Part shown: piece by piece, positions 26,611 to 35,416 of the stretch
How the letters are laid out: each line of letters opens with the position of its first letter
Position numbering within the stretch: position 1 is the first letter of the stretch
NCBI GenBank assembly: GCA_021648495.1
Contig: JAKIST010000002.1
Location: 1 to 37,026, forward strand
Reading direction: 5' to 3'
Length of the DNA: 37,026 nucleotides
DNA from: Draconibacterium sp.
GTDB taxonomy: Bacteria > Bacteroidota > Bacteroidia > Bacteroidales > Prolixibacteraceae
Notes under the pieces: model-generated
Seen by the model: only the letters and a program-made list of their open reading frames with translations
What the model was told of the DNA's origin: nothing
Database searches by the model: none
Made by a program: the position numbers and the translations under genes

Positions 26611-28482
26611 TTAATAACTCGTTATTTTTGAATGTAGCTTTTTTATAAACATGTGCCGGTTATTCCTGTTCCAAACATACATCTTAACAATTGCCGATTT
26701 TGGGATATTTGCCGGAAACCGTGTGTGTACTGAAACCGTTTTCCATTCTTTATCATCAACATTCCACTCCAAAGGTTGAACTTCATATCTCAAGTTTTCC
26801 TTCCCGTTTTCAACAGAAATAACCAGTAAAACATCTTTGTTTTTTATTGTTTCATCGCTTTTGTATTGAATTTGTAACTCAGCTTTAAAAATCTCTTTTT
26901 GCAATAATTCGTCAACATAAACTACAATTGACGGACTATATTCACTCGAATTTTGTAGCTCAAATACATTTTCTCCATCTATGCTAATTACTTGTTTCGA
27001 CTTTGCCGGGTTAATTTCCAATTCACGTAAAAAGGTATCAGAACCAGAAATAGCTTTTCGGTTTTTAACCTTTTTATAAATGTGGATTGCATAATCGTAA
27101 CCACCCAATACTTTTATTTTTTGAACCGGGAAAAAGGACTTTATCTTTTGCAAATGACTATCGTTTTCTATAGATTCAAAACTTACCCGTCCTTCGTTGG
27201 GACCAAAATGTGCATCCCAAATTAAAATATCACCAAAATCCATTGAATTCGAAGGCTGTAATTTATCGCCAATTCCCCAGTTAGATTTTGTTTTATCGTA
27301 CGGATCGAGGTTTAAGTGAAAAATTAATTCAGGATTGAAATAATATATCTTTTCATTTTGTCCCTTTTGTTTCAAAAAATCGGCACTCTTTATTATCAGT
27401 TTGTCAATTCGCCCGGCTTTTAATGGAAGATGATTTTGATTAAAAAAAAGAAAAATCTGTGCAACTGCAATAAAGGAAAGTATTGCAAAAACTAAATTTC
27501 CTTTATTAATCCTTTCAAAAAGAAACTGAATACCTTTTACTCCTGTTAAAGCTGCCAGCGGAATAACTCCTCCCATCACCCGAATTAAACCAAGTGAGCC
27601 TCCCATTCCTTTCCACCAAACAAAACTATGTGCCGCAAAATAGGTTAACCAACTCCCGGTAATAACAATAAACAGAATAAAATTTTCATTTCTTATCTTA
27701 AATTTTTTCAATATTTCCACAGTCCAGGAAATGAGGCCGGGCACCAAAACCAATAAAAATGGTATTCCGAATATATAATTGCTTTTTTTAATAAAATGAA
27801 ATAATTCTCCACTACCGTACACACTTTCACCTTTTGGATAAGGGAATCTGTTTATTATCCACAAGAAATCGTTGAAAGCAAAATATCCAACAATGGAATA
27901 AAAAAGGGTTCCAACAGAAAGAAACAGGATTGAAAAATAAGAACGTTTTAACAAAAAAGCCAATGCGAAAACGGGCATCAAAACAATTCCCTCCATTCGA
28001 ACAAAAGGGATGAATGATAAAACAATTGCCGAAAATATAAACCTGTTTTTCATAAACAGATATACCGAAAAAATAAGTGTAAAACTGAAAAGCACTTCGG
28101 TGAGGCAGGTTATCATCAATAAAAAATAAATGGGAGCAAATGCGGTGAGAACAACCGTAAAAATCGCACCGGAAGGAAAAATTAGTTTTGAGATTTTAAA
28201 AACAAAAATCAGTGTTAAAACGGCGACTACCAAATTAAAAACCTGGGCACTTTTAAAACCAAACAAAGCAAATGACGCTGATAGAGTTGTGTAAACCGGT
28301 TTTCCCCAATGATCTAAAAATAAACGCGGATATTTAAAAGCAAATCTGGCTATTTGAAAATGTGAAATACTATCGGCTCCGCCAAAAGCTTTTTCATTAA
28401 AAATTAATAATAATAACTGTAACAGAATTAAAGTTGACAGAAAAAAGTAAAGAAGCCGTTTTTCAATTTTGTTACTTTCCAT
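26611..28482 (-). CDS. GT-C (ArnT/GT39-like) membrane glycosyltransferase with C-terminal extracytoplasmic module
   Basis: LLIFNEKAFGGADSISHFQIARFAFKYPRLFLDHWGKPVYTTLSASFALFG and many TM segments; C-terminal ...DKEWKTVSVHTRFPANIPKSAIVKMYVWNRNNRHMFIKKL. Confidence 0.78.
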   Translation of the reverse strand: MESNKIEKRLLYFFLSTLILLQLLLLIFNEKAFGGADSISHFQIARFAFKYPRLFLDHWGKPVYTTLSASFALFGFKSAQVFNLVVAVLTLIFVFKISKLIFPSGAIFTVVLTAFAPIYFLLMITCLTEVLFSFTLIFSVYLFMKNRFIFSAIVLSFIPFVRMEGIVLMPVFALAFLLKRSYFSILFLSVGTLFYSIVGYFAFNDFLWIINRFPYPKGESVYGSGELFHFIKKSNYIFGIPFLLVLVPGLISWTVEILKKFKIRNENFILFIVITGSWLTYFAAHSFVWWKGMGGSLGLIRVMGGVIPLAALTGVKGIQFLFERINKGNLVFAILSFIAVAQIFLFFNQNHLPLKAGRIDKLIIKSADFLKQKGQNEKIYYFNPELIFHLNLDPYDKTKSNWGIGDKLQPSNSMDFGDILIWDAHFGPNEGRVSFESIENDSHLQKIKSFFPVQKIKVLGGYDYAIHIYKKVKNRKAISGSDTFLRELEINPAKSKQVISIDGENVFELQNSSEYSPSIVVYVDELLQKEIFKAELQIQYKSDETIKNKDVLLVISVENGKENLRYEVQPLEWNVDDKEWKTVSVHTRFPANIPKSAIVKMYVWNRNNRHMFIKKLHSKITSY

Positions 28483-28493
28483 CCCTGAACAAT

Positions 28494-29219
28494 CTATCTT
28501 TTAAAAACATTATATTTCAAAATACACCACAAGGCACGAAACCCATCTTTGGCACTAATTTTTTTCCCTTCATCGTAGGTGCGCCCATAATACGAAATTC
28601 CAATTTCATAAATACGGATATTCGGCACCCTCGAAATTTTTGCAGTCACTTCAGGCTCAAACCCAAAGCGGGTTTCTTGCAAATTCAAATTCTTTATAAT
28701 ATCCGATTTAAATAATTTATAACATGTTTCCATATCGGTTAAATTTAGATTGGTAAACATATTGGAAGCAAAGGTGAGGAATTTATTCCCGATGGAATGC
28801 CAGAAAAATAGAATGCGGTGTGGGTTGCCCCCCATAAAACGCGAACCATAAACCACGTCTGCATTCCCTTCAGCAACAGGTTTTAACAAATCGTTGTATT
28901 CGCGTGGATCGTATTCCAAATCGGCATCCTGAATAATTATACATCCGCCTGTTGCTCTGGCAATTCCACGGTGAAGCGCGGCTCCTTTTCCCATATTTTG
29001 GGGCTGGTGAAAGAATTTTATTTCAGCCTCGGGATGCTCATTAATATAATCCTCAATCACTTCAACCGACTTGTCGGAAGAACAGTCGTTAACTAAAATT
29101 ATTTCTTTTTGGAACCCATAATTTAACTTCACTTCCAACACTCTGTCTAAAATTGGTTCAATGGTTCTCTCCTCGTTGTAAACCGGTATTATTATCGAAA
29201 GAATATTCATCTTTTCCAT
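28494..29219 (-). CDS. GT2 polyprenyl-phosphate sugar synthase-like glycosyltransferase
   Basis: [24 protein letters not shown]...[13 protein letters not shown]...[57 protein letters not shown]...[14 protein letters not shown] at 29219 or 29210 preferred, because a TAnnTTTG box (29247-29254, -) overlaps the ORF-track start. Confidence 0.93.
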   Translation of the reverse strand: MEKMNILSIIIPVYNEERTIEPILDRVLEVKLNYGFQKEIILVNDCSSDKSVEVIEDYINEHPEAEIKFFHQPQNMGKGAALHRGIARATGGCIIIQDADLEYDPREYNDLLKPVAEGNADVVYGSRFMGGNPHRILFFWHSIGNKFLTFASNMFTNLNLTDMETCYKLFKSDIIKNLNLQETRFGFEPEVTAKISRVPNIRIYEIGISYYGRTYDEGKKISAKDGFRALWCILKYNVFKR

Positions 29220-29293
29220 GTAATACTTAATTGTTGAAAAGTTGGTCAAAGATAAAAGTTAGTATAAAAAAACCATCAAATTAGTTAGTTATT

Positions 29294-30934
29294 TCAATTT
29301 CCTTGTTTTTGAGTTGTGACAAACAAATAATTTGTTGTTAAAGAATTTTCTCTGGTGCCGGGATTTAAAAATTGCATATTAATTCGATTCATGCCGTTTT
29401 GTCGAATTTCATAAATAGTATCAAATTTAAATTCCATATTTATTATATCGTTGTATTTTATCGAATTTGTATAAATCCATGTCTCCGGTTTTTCAAAAAC
29501 GTCGTATAATTCTTCCCAGTTATTTATTTGGTCCACAGCGTCTTTTGCATAAAAAAACATTTCATATTCTTCCAATTCAAAATTATATAGATGTTTATCT
29601 TTCCCTGCATTTTTTTCGAAAAGAGTTAAAACTTGTTTTGCCCCTTGGTATTTATATAGGTCGGGCAATATTTTTACATTCAACAATAAACTTGAGGCCC
29701 CAATAACGATTGTTGAAATAAGTACTAATTTGTTAATCCTCTCAGCAGGTGTTTTTAATGCTATAAAAATTGCGAATGTTGAAGAAACAAAAATCGTTAA
29801 CGGAATCCAAATTGCATCTAATGCGAATACAATTGTGAGGAAAATAAAAGTTGCTCCGAGCCAACTAATTAATACGATTTGAGAACGGATAAAAAATAGT
29901 TGTAATCTTTTCGAAATTGCAGAGAAGTGGCTAGCCCAACTCGCCGTTACAATTGAAATTACCGGGATAGCAATTAAAAAGTAATTGGGTGCTTTGCCTT
30001 TTGCAATGCTTAATATGAATACAAAAAGCAGGACACTGCCCAAAAGATAAACTCCCCAAATGTTGTATCCCTTTTTTGTAATCCAGCTTTTTATTTCAAA
30101 TACAATTGCGCCTGTAACAAAAACGGTCCAGGGTAAAACCGCCCACAAAAGGGTGTGGATATAAAAAAACAGGTCGGAACTGGAACCTGCATATTCTCCG
30201 GTAATTCGTCCAATATTATTGGTTATGAAATAAAACTTTAACCCTTCTATCCCAAAATTGTTATACAACTGGAATAGCGTTGGTGAAATTACAACCGACA
30301 CAATTAAAATACCGAGAATCCATTTTGGGTGAAAAAGCTGGCGGAAATCTCTCTTCCCCAGTAAATATAACAATACTGCAAAAAATGGTAATATTGCTCC
30401 AACCGGACCTTTTGAAAGCATGGCAAGCCCAACACCGAAAAAGCCCAACACAAAACTTGCTGCTTTCCTCTTTTGTAAATAAGCCGCCAATTGCCACAAC
30501 GCCAAAATAACCCCGGTTTGTAAAACTGTATCGGTATGAAAATCGAAAAAATAGAGAAAAAATATTTGTGAAGTTCCAGCTAATAAGGCTGCAAGTTTTC
30601 CAACCTCGCCAGAAAATAGTTGTTTCCCCAAGCAATACGTAAAATAAATTCCAAGCAATCCGTATAAAAAAGGGAACAATTTGAATGCAAAATTGGTATT
30701 TCCAAAAAGTTGAATCCCAAAACCTGCCAGCCAGAAAAACAGGTGCGGCTTTTGGTCGTAAGGCACACCATTGATTTTAAGGTTAAACCAATCTCCAGAC
30801 TCCACCATTTGGCGCGAAATTGCCGCGTAAAGTCCTGAATCTCCTGTCAGATCGATGAACAAGCCAAAAATATATGCCAATCCAACAAGTAGAAAGGCAT
30901 ATCCCCACAATATTTTATTTACTTGAATTTTCAA
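29294..30934 (-). CDS. ArnT-like GT-C (PMT/GT83-type) membrane glycosyltransferase
   Basis: FIDLTGDSGLYAAISRQMVESGDWFNLKINGVPYDQKPHLFFWLAGFGIQLFGNTNFAFKLFPFLYGLLGIYFTY...GVGLAMLSKGPVGAILPFFAVLLYL...GKAPNYFLIAIPVIS. Confidence 0.93.
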   Translation of the reverse strand: MKIQVNKILWGYAFLLVGLAYIFGLFIDLTGDSGLYAAISRQMVESGDWFNLKINGVPYDQKPHLFFWLAGFGIQLFGNTNFAFKLFPFLYGLLGIYFTYCLGKQLFSGEVGKLAALLAGTSQIFFLYFFDFHTDTVLQTGVILALWQLAAYLQKRKAASFVLGFFGVGLAMLSKGPVGAILPFFAVLLYLLGKRDFRQLFHPKWILGILIVSVVISPTLFQLYNNFGIEGLKFYFITNNIGRITGEYAGSSSDLFFYIHTLLWAVLPWTVFVTGAIVFEIKSWITKKGYNIWGVYLLGSVLLFVFILSIAKGKAPNYFLIAIPVISIVTASWASHFSAISKRLQLFFIRSQIVLISWLGATFIFLTIVFALDAIWIPLTIFVSSTFAIFIALKTPAERINKLVLISTIVIGASSLLLNVKILPDLYKYQGAKQVLTLFEKNAGKDKHLYNFELEEYEMFFYAKDAVDQINNWEELYDVFEKPETWIYTNSIKYNDIINMEFKFDTIYEIRQNGMNRINMQFLNPGTRENSLTTNYLFVTTQKQGN

Positions 30935-31091
30935 TCCAGATTAATTTTAAAACAACAAATTAAACGAAATTACCGTAAATGTTATTTCTAAATTCGATTC
31001 AATCAATAATAATGAATAAAAGATTTGATTTTTCAGAGATAAAGCTGATTTTTATGTTTTGGAGTTGTAAACAAATAACCACTCGATTTCT

Positions 31092-31120
31092 ACTTGTTCT
31101 TTTGCTTTTTATCTTCTTTG
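31092..31120 (-). repeat. 29-bp repeat, inverted partner of 11635-11663
   Basis: ACTTGTTCTTTTGCTTTTTATCTTCTTTG, exact reverse complement of 11635-11663; weaker similarity continues for tens of nt. Confidence 0.9.
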
Positions 31121-31437
31121 AAAAATTCTTTTAATAGAACCACTATTTACAGATTTTTCAGCTCGTTAAAAAACAAAATATCTACGCATAAAACAAGCGT
31201 TTATTAATTTACAGCTCCTTTGGAAATCGTTTAATACATGATAATTTCGCTGGTAAATAGAAATGAAAAATTTGGTACAATACCAATTTAACCTTATTGA
31301 GTTTACATTGTTTACCTTTTAAAACATTATTTTTTTGAAAATTATCAAGATTTGTCGAATTTACTAAATGTAAATTCGAACAAGGCAAAGGCAATAAACT
31401 AATTTGCTGAACCGTTTCTGAAAGTGCTTTTTTAGCT

Positions 31438-31445
31438 TAATTTTG
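31438..31445 (+). promoter_or_regulatory. candidate -7 box upstream of coaD
   Basis: TAATTTTG matches TAnnTTTG, 15 nt before ATG 31461. Confidence 0.45.
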
Positions 31446-31460
31446 ACAAAAAATTACAAA

Positions 31461-31943
31461 ATGGAGAGAATTGCCATATTTCCCGGATCCTTTGATCCTT
31501 TTACAATTGGGCACGAATCGATTGTAAAAAGAGCTTTGCCCATGTTTGATAAAATTGTAATCATGATTGGTAATAATGCCAACAAAAAATCATTTTTCCC
31601 GATAGAGAAAAAATTAAAATGGATCAAACAAGTTTTTCGGGGAGAAGACAAAATTGAAGTTCAAACATACGATGGATTAACCGTTGATTTTTGCAAAGAA
31701 GTAAATGCAAAATATATTTTGCGCGGTTTGAGAACTGCTTCCGACTTTGAATACGAACGTGCTATTGCACAGGTAAACAAAAAAATGCATCCCGAAATTG
31801 AATCGGTGTTCCTGTTAACTTTGCCGGAACACACCCCGGTAATGGCAACTATTGTGCGCGATATTATCTTTCATGGCGGCGATGCAAGTATGTTTTTGCC
31901 AAAGGCTTTAGACTTTAATGAGTTTATGGCAGACAATAAATAA
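31461..31943 (+). CDS. coaD: phosphopantetheine adenylyltransferase
   Basis: MERIAIFPGSFDPFTIGHESIVKRAL...YILRGLRTASDFEYERAIAQVNKKMHPEIESVFLLTLPEHTPVMATIVRDI. Start set at the ATG rather than TTG 31443. Confidence 0.96.
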   Translation: MERIAIFPGSFDPFTIGHESIVKRALPMFDKIVIMIGNNANKKSFFPIEKKLKWIKQVFRGEDKIEVQTYDGLTVDFCKEVNAKYILRGLRTASDFEYERAIAQVNKKMHPEIESVFLLTLPEHTPVMATIVRDIIFHGGDASMFLPKALDFNEFMADNK

Positions 31944-31949
31944 ATGTGA

Positions 31950-33362
31950 ATGTACAAATTATTCGTTTTGTTTTTACTGATTTCAGGCACTTACTTTTCC
32001 GAAGGTTCCACAACTATTCAATGCGAAAACTTGGAGTATGCCGATCGTAAACTGGACTTTTTCCAATATTCAGATCCAATTGCCAAAGAAAGTGAATTTG
32101 TTTTTTCGCTTGAATTTGACAAGAATGGGAAATGCACTTCGTCAACTGACAATAAAACAACAAACTTTGTTTTTTGTGATTTTGGAATTTACCGGGGCAT
32201 GCTTTTTTTGGAGCCCGGCAAGACAATCAAAATACAGTTGCCCCCTTTACGTGAAAAGTCTTTCGCCGATAAAAAAAATCCATATTTTAGTCCGGTTGCC
32301 TTTTGGTTTACAAGCGAAAACAGTAAACAACTGAATAATAAGATTTCAGCTTTTTCTCAAAAATTGAACAGCTTAACCGACAAGTACTTTAATCAACTTT
32401 ATTTTAGGCAATCGAAAGAAATTTACGATTCGCTTGTCTTTTTATTGGACAAAGAGTTTTCTGGAATTCAATCGGAGGCGTTTATTTTTCATAAAAAAAT
32501 GAAATTGAAAACAATTGAAACAGAAGTGTTCAGGCAAAAACCAGAGCAATTTTCAAGTCTGTTTTCCGATGTCGCCCAGCAATTTTGGTTGTTTCCTGCT
32601 TTTCTCGAATTATTCGATAACGCTTTTAACGGGCAATTAAGTTTTGAGGCGAAGTCGGTTAAAGGAGAGAAAATTCGGGCTGCTGTTAATCATTCCAACA
32701 TCACTTTTTTGAAGGAGTTTGTAAAAAACAAGTATAAAATTTCGGGAGAAATAGTTGATTTGGTAATTTTGAAATTGTTGCATGACGCATTTTATTCGGG
32801 ATATTTTTCGAAAAATTCGATCCTAAAAATGGTCGGTTCGGAATTATTCACCAATAACTCAAACAAATTAATTCAAAAATCAGCCTTGCTAATTACTGCC
32901 AAACTAACCTTCCTGCAAAAAGGAACGGTTGCCCCACCCATTTGCCTCAATACCGTTGAAGGAGGGCAATTTTGTACGAACCAAACTTCCGATAAGTTTA
33001 AGTATATCGTTTTTGCCGACACGGAAATGATTGTGTGCCGCGAGCAATTAAAATATCTGGTGAAAATTGAACAACGTTTTCAAAAGTACCTCGATATTTT
33101 TATTGTGTTAAGAAAAACTGACCCTGTGGAAATGAAGAAATTTCTATCTGAAAATAATATTGCCGGGATAAAATTAATAGATGAAAACAACGAATTTAGC
33201 AAGAAATATAAAGTTAAATCGTTTCCACAATGTTATCTTTTAGATGAAAATCACAAAGTGGAATTCGTTTCGGCGAAAGCTCCATTGGATGGTTTCGAAC
33301 AACAATTTGGCAATTTCCTTCAACACAAACTTTTCGAACGCCAGCGAAATCAAACACGATAA
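31950..33362 (+). CDS. exported protein with C-terminal thioredoxin-like domain
   Basis: Signal peptide MYKLFVLFLLISGTYFSEGS; C-terminal KYIVFADTEMIVCREQLKYLVKIEQRF...KYKVKSFPQCYLLDENHKVEFVSAKAP (thioredoxin-like with cis-Pro). No CxxC at the usual site. Confidence 0.65.
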   Translation: MYKLFVLFLLISGTYFSEGSTTIQCENLEYADRKLDFFQYSDPIAKESEFVFSLEFDKNGKCTSSTDNKTTNFVFCDFGIYRGMLFLEPGKTIKIQLPPLREKSFADKKNPYFSPVAFWFTSENSKQLNNKISAFSQKLNSLTDKYFNQLYFRQSKEIYDSLVFLLDKEFSGIQSEAFIFHKKMKLKTIETEVFRQKPEQFSSLFSDVAQQFWLFPAFLELFDNAFNGQLSFEAKSVKGEKIRAAVNHSNITFLKEFVKNKYKISGEIVDLVILKLLHDAFYSGYFSKNSILKMVGSELFTNNSNKLIQKSALLITAKLTFLQKGTVAPPICLNTVEGGQFCTNQTSDKFKYIVFADTEMIVCREQLKYLVKIEQRFQKYLDIFIVLRKTDPVEMKKFLSENNIAGIKLIDENNEFSKKYKVKSFPQCYLLDENHKVEFVSAKAPLDGFEQQFGNFLQHKLFERQRNQTR

Positions 33363-33973
33363 AGTGAAATGATAGATTTTAAGTTGGCATAAGTATTTCC
33401 TACAATTTTATCCAATTCGTTTCGGTCGAACCATCTTATTTCAGTAATGTTTTCTTCTAATTGAGGATTTCCGTTTTCAATACCTGAATAATCCATTTCA
33501 AACCAAAAAGTTTGCTTTAAAATCCATTGTCCTTTTAATTTTTCGTACGGCGACTGAAAGATGTGAAAAGTTGAAGGCAATTGTTTTGTTATTTTGTGGT
33601 CCAAAATCCCACACTCCTCTTCAACCTCGCGCAGGGCAGCTTCCCGATTTGATTCTCCCACATCAATTTTCCCCTTTGGCAAGTCCCATTTTTTATTCCT
33701 GAAAATAAAAAGCAATTTGTTTTTTCGAATTACTATTCCACCGGCTGCCGGGACGGGATAAAAAGCCGACTGAAAAATATTTAAAAAGAAATGTTCCGGC
33801 ACAGGGTGCAGTAAAATTACCTCTTCAATATTATCCTTAATAAATCGAATAAACCAACTCTGAACATCATTCCTGTTCGCTAAATTATCTATTATTTGTG
33901 TTGGTTTAATTAATGTTATTTCCCTTTTAGCAGCAATCGTTATCTTCCGGTCGTTAAAAAAAACTTCGTACAT
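33350..33973 (-). CDS. NUDIX hydrolase
   Basis: KWDLPKGKIDVGESNREAALREVEEECGILDHK fits GX5EX7REUXEEXGU. ATG at 33973 chosen over the upstream alternative start. Confidence 0.9.
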   Translation of the reverse strand: MYEVFFNDRKITIAAKREITLIKPTQIIDNLANRNDVQSWFIRFIKDNIEEVILLHPVPEHFFLNIFQSAFYPVPAAGGIVIRKNKLLFIFRNKKWDLPKGKIDVGESNREAALREVEEECGILDHKITKQLPSTFHIFQSPYEKLKGQWILKQTFWFEMDYSGIENGNPQLEENITEIRWFDRNELDKIVGNTYANLKSIISLYRV

Positions 33974-34003
33974 TTGTTTTGAATTAATATTGTATATTTT
34001 ATT

Positions 34004-34636
34004 ATGGATTCTACTCAAATTGAAGTAACAAAAAAATTACTTAAAATTAATACCATAAAGATACAACCTTCAAATCCATTTACTTGGGCATCGGGTTGGA
34101 AATCACCTATTTATTGTGATAATAGAAAAATTCTTTCTTATCCGGCAACACGCACTTATATTCGCGACAGCTTTGTTGAAATAATAAAAGAAAAGTATCC
34201 CCAGGCGGAAGTAATTGCAGGAGTTGCAACGGGCGCAATTGCAATAGGTGCGTTGGTTGCAGATGTTTTAGGCTTGCCTTTTATTTACGTTCGGGCAAAA
34301 CCCAAAGGACATGGTTTAGAAAACCTGATTGAAGGAGACTTGGTTCCGCATCAGAAAGTAGTGGTTATTGAAGATTTGGTTTCAACCGGAATTAGTAGTT
34401 TAAAAGCTGCCGAAGCCGTGAATAATTTTGGAGGGGATGTAATTGGAATGCTTGCTATTTTTACTTATAATTTCGAACATGCGAAAGAAAATTTCAAGAA
34501 AGCAAATATTGAATTGACAGCATTGAGCCGTTACCAGATATTGATCGATACAGCCGTAGAAATAGGAGAAGTTACCCGCGATGAGGTGGATACGCTAATG
34601 AAATGGCGCGAAGACCCTACTTCTTGGGGGAGATAG
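34004..34636 (+). CDS. pyrE: orotate phosphoribosyltransferase
   Basis: NPFTWASGWKSPIYCDNRKILSYP...VIAGVATGAIAIGALVADVLGLPFIYVRAKPKGHGLENLIEGDLVPHQKVVVIEDLVSTGISSLKAAEAV. Confidence 0.95.
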   Translation: MDSTQIEVTKKLLKINTIKIQPSNPFTWASGWKSPIYCDNRKILSYPATRTYIRDSFVEIIKEKYPQAEVIAGVATGAIAIGALVADVLGLPFIYVRAKPKGHGLENLIEGDLVPHQKVVVIEDLVSTGISSLKAAEAVNNFGGDVIGMLAIFTYNFEHAKENFKKANIELTALSRYQILIDTAVEIGEVTRDEVDTLMKWREDPTSWGR

Positions 34637-34668
34637 ATAATAAGAATCCACAAGAATCCTAATATTAC

Positions 34669-34692
34669 ATCCTGCGTTTTGCGGGATTTTTT
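34669..34692 (+). terminator. Rho-independent terminator after pyrE
   Basis: ATCCTGC-GTTTT-GCGGGAT hairpin followed by a T run. Confidence 0.6.
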
Positions 34693-34711
34693 CCAATACT
34701 AATTTTTCCCA

Positions 34712-35161
34712 ATGAGTTTGAACAAATATACAAGCGATATAAAACTGGTCAATCACAATCAGCAGCTTGTTTTCAATTATCTTTCAAATTTCGAAAACCT
34801 ATCTTCGTATTTAAATGCGGGGTTAATAGAAAAGATTACCGAAAAGGTACCGCAAATAAAGATAACCGATTTTCAATCAGATCAAGATTCTTGTAAATTT
34901 AATGTAACCGGATTGGGAGTGGCAGAAATTAAAATTGTTAAACGAGAACCTTTAAAATCTATTAAAGTTGAAAGTTCGGGAGGCTTACCTTTGAGCTTTA
35001 CCTTTTGGATCCAATTAATTCCGGTTGACCAATTTCAAACAAAAATGCGCTTGACATTACATGCCGAAATGAGTATGATGATTAAAATGATGGCAGGAAG
35101 CAAATTGGAAGAAGGAATTAATAAGTTGGCAGATACACTTTCAAAATTGCCTTATCAGTAG
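34712..35161 (+). CDS. SRPBCC (START/Bet v1-like) family protein
   Basis: VFNYLSNFENLSSYL...FQSDQDSCKFNVTGLGVAEIKIVKREPLKSIKVESSGGLPLSFTFWIQLIPVDQFQTKMRLTLHAEMSMMIKMMAGSKLEEGINKLADTLS. Confidence 0.8.
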   Translation: MSLNKYTSDIKLVNHNQQLVFNYLSNFENLSSYLNAGLIEKITEKVPQIKITDFQSDQDSCKFNVTGLGVAEIKIVKREPLKSIKVESSGGLPLSFTFWIQLIPVDQFQTKMRLTLHAEMSMMIKMMAGSKLEEGINKLADTLSKLPYQ

Positions 35162-35196
35162 AATTAAAGCAAAAAATATACCTACTTTAAAACAAT

Positions 35197-35228
35197 TTTG
35201 ATTTATCGCTGTTCTTTCTTTAAGTTTG
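35197..35228 (+). promoter_or_regulatory. candidate Bacteroidota promoter for the cysK leader transcript
   Basis: TTTG (35197-35200), 20-nt spacer, TAAGTTTG (35221-35228), 18 nt before the leader ATG. Confidence 0.55.
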
Positions 35229-35246
35229 TTTAGAATTATTGAAAAT

Positions 35247-35324
35247 ATGAAAAATACAAAAGAAAATACATGCATGTGTTGTTGCTTCCCTGAAAACAGG
35301 GAAGGTATTTTTTATATTATTTAA
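35247..35324 (+). CDS. cysteine-rich leader peptide
   Basis: MKNTKENTCMCCCFPENREGIFYII*; Cys codons at 35271-35273 and 35277-35285; upstream of cysK. Confidence 0.75.
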   Translation: MKNTKENTCMCCCFPENREGIFYII

Positions 35325-35386
35325 CTGAATAAAAATTCAATTATTTATAAATAAAAGCCTTCCTAAGAAATTAGAGAGGCTTTTTT
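35285..35386 (+). promoter_or_regulatory. predicted transcription attenuator of cysK
   Basis: 1:2 hairpin CTTCCCTG-AAAA-CAGGGAAG (35285-35304); GGAAGG (35300-35305) complementary to CCTTCC (35358-35363) in the terminator arm; terminator 35353-35386. Confidence 0.75.
35353..35386 (+). terminator. intrinsic terminator between leader ORF and cysK
   Basis: AAAAGCCT tcct aagaaatt agag AGGCTTTT plus T tract; located 30 nt before the cysK ATG. Confidence 0.75.
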
Positions 35387-35416
35387 ATTTTAACCGATTT
35401 TAAAAACAAAATTATT

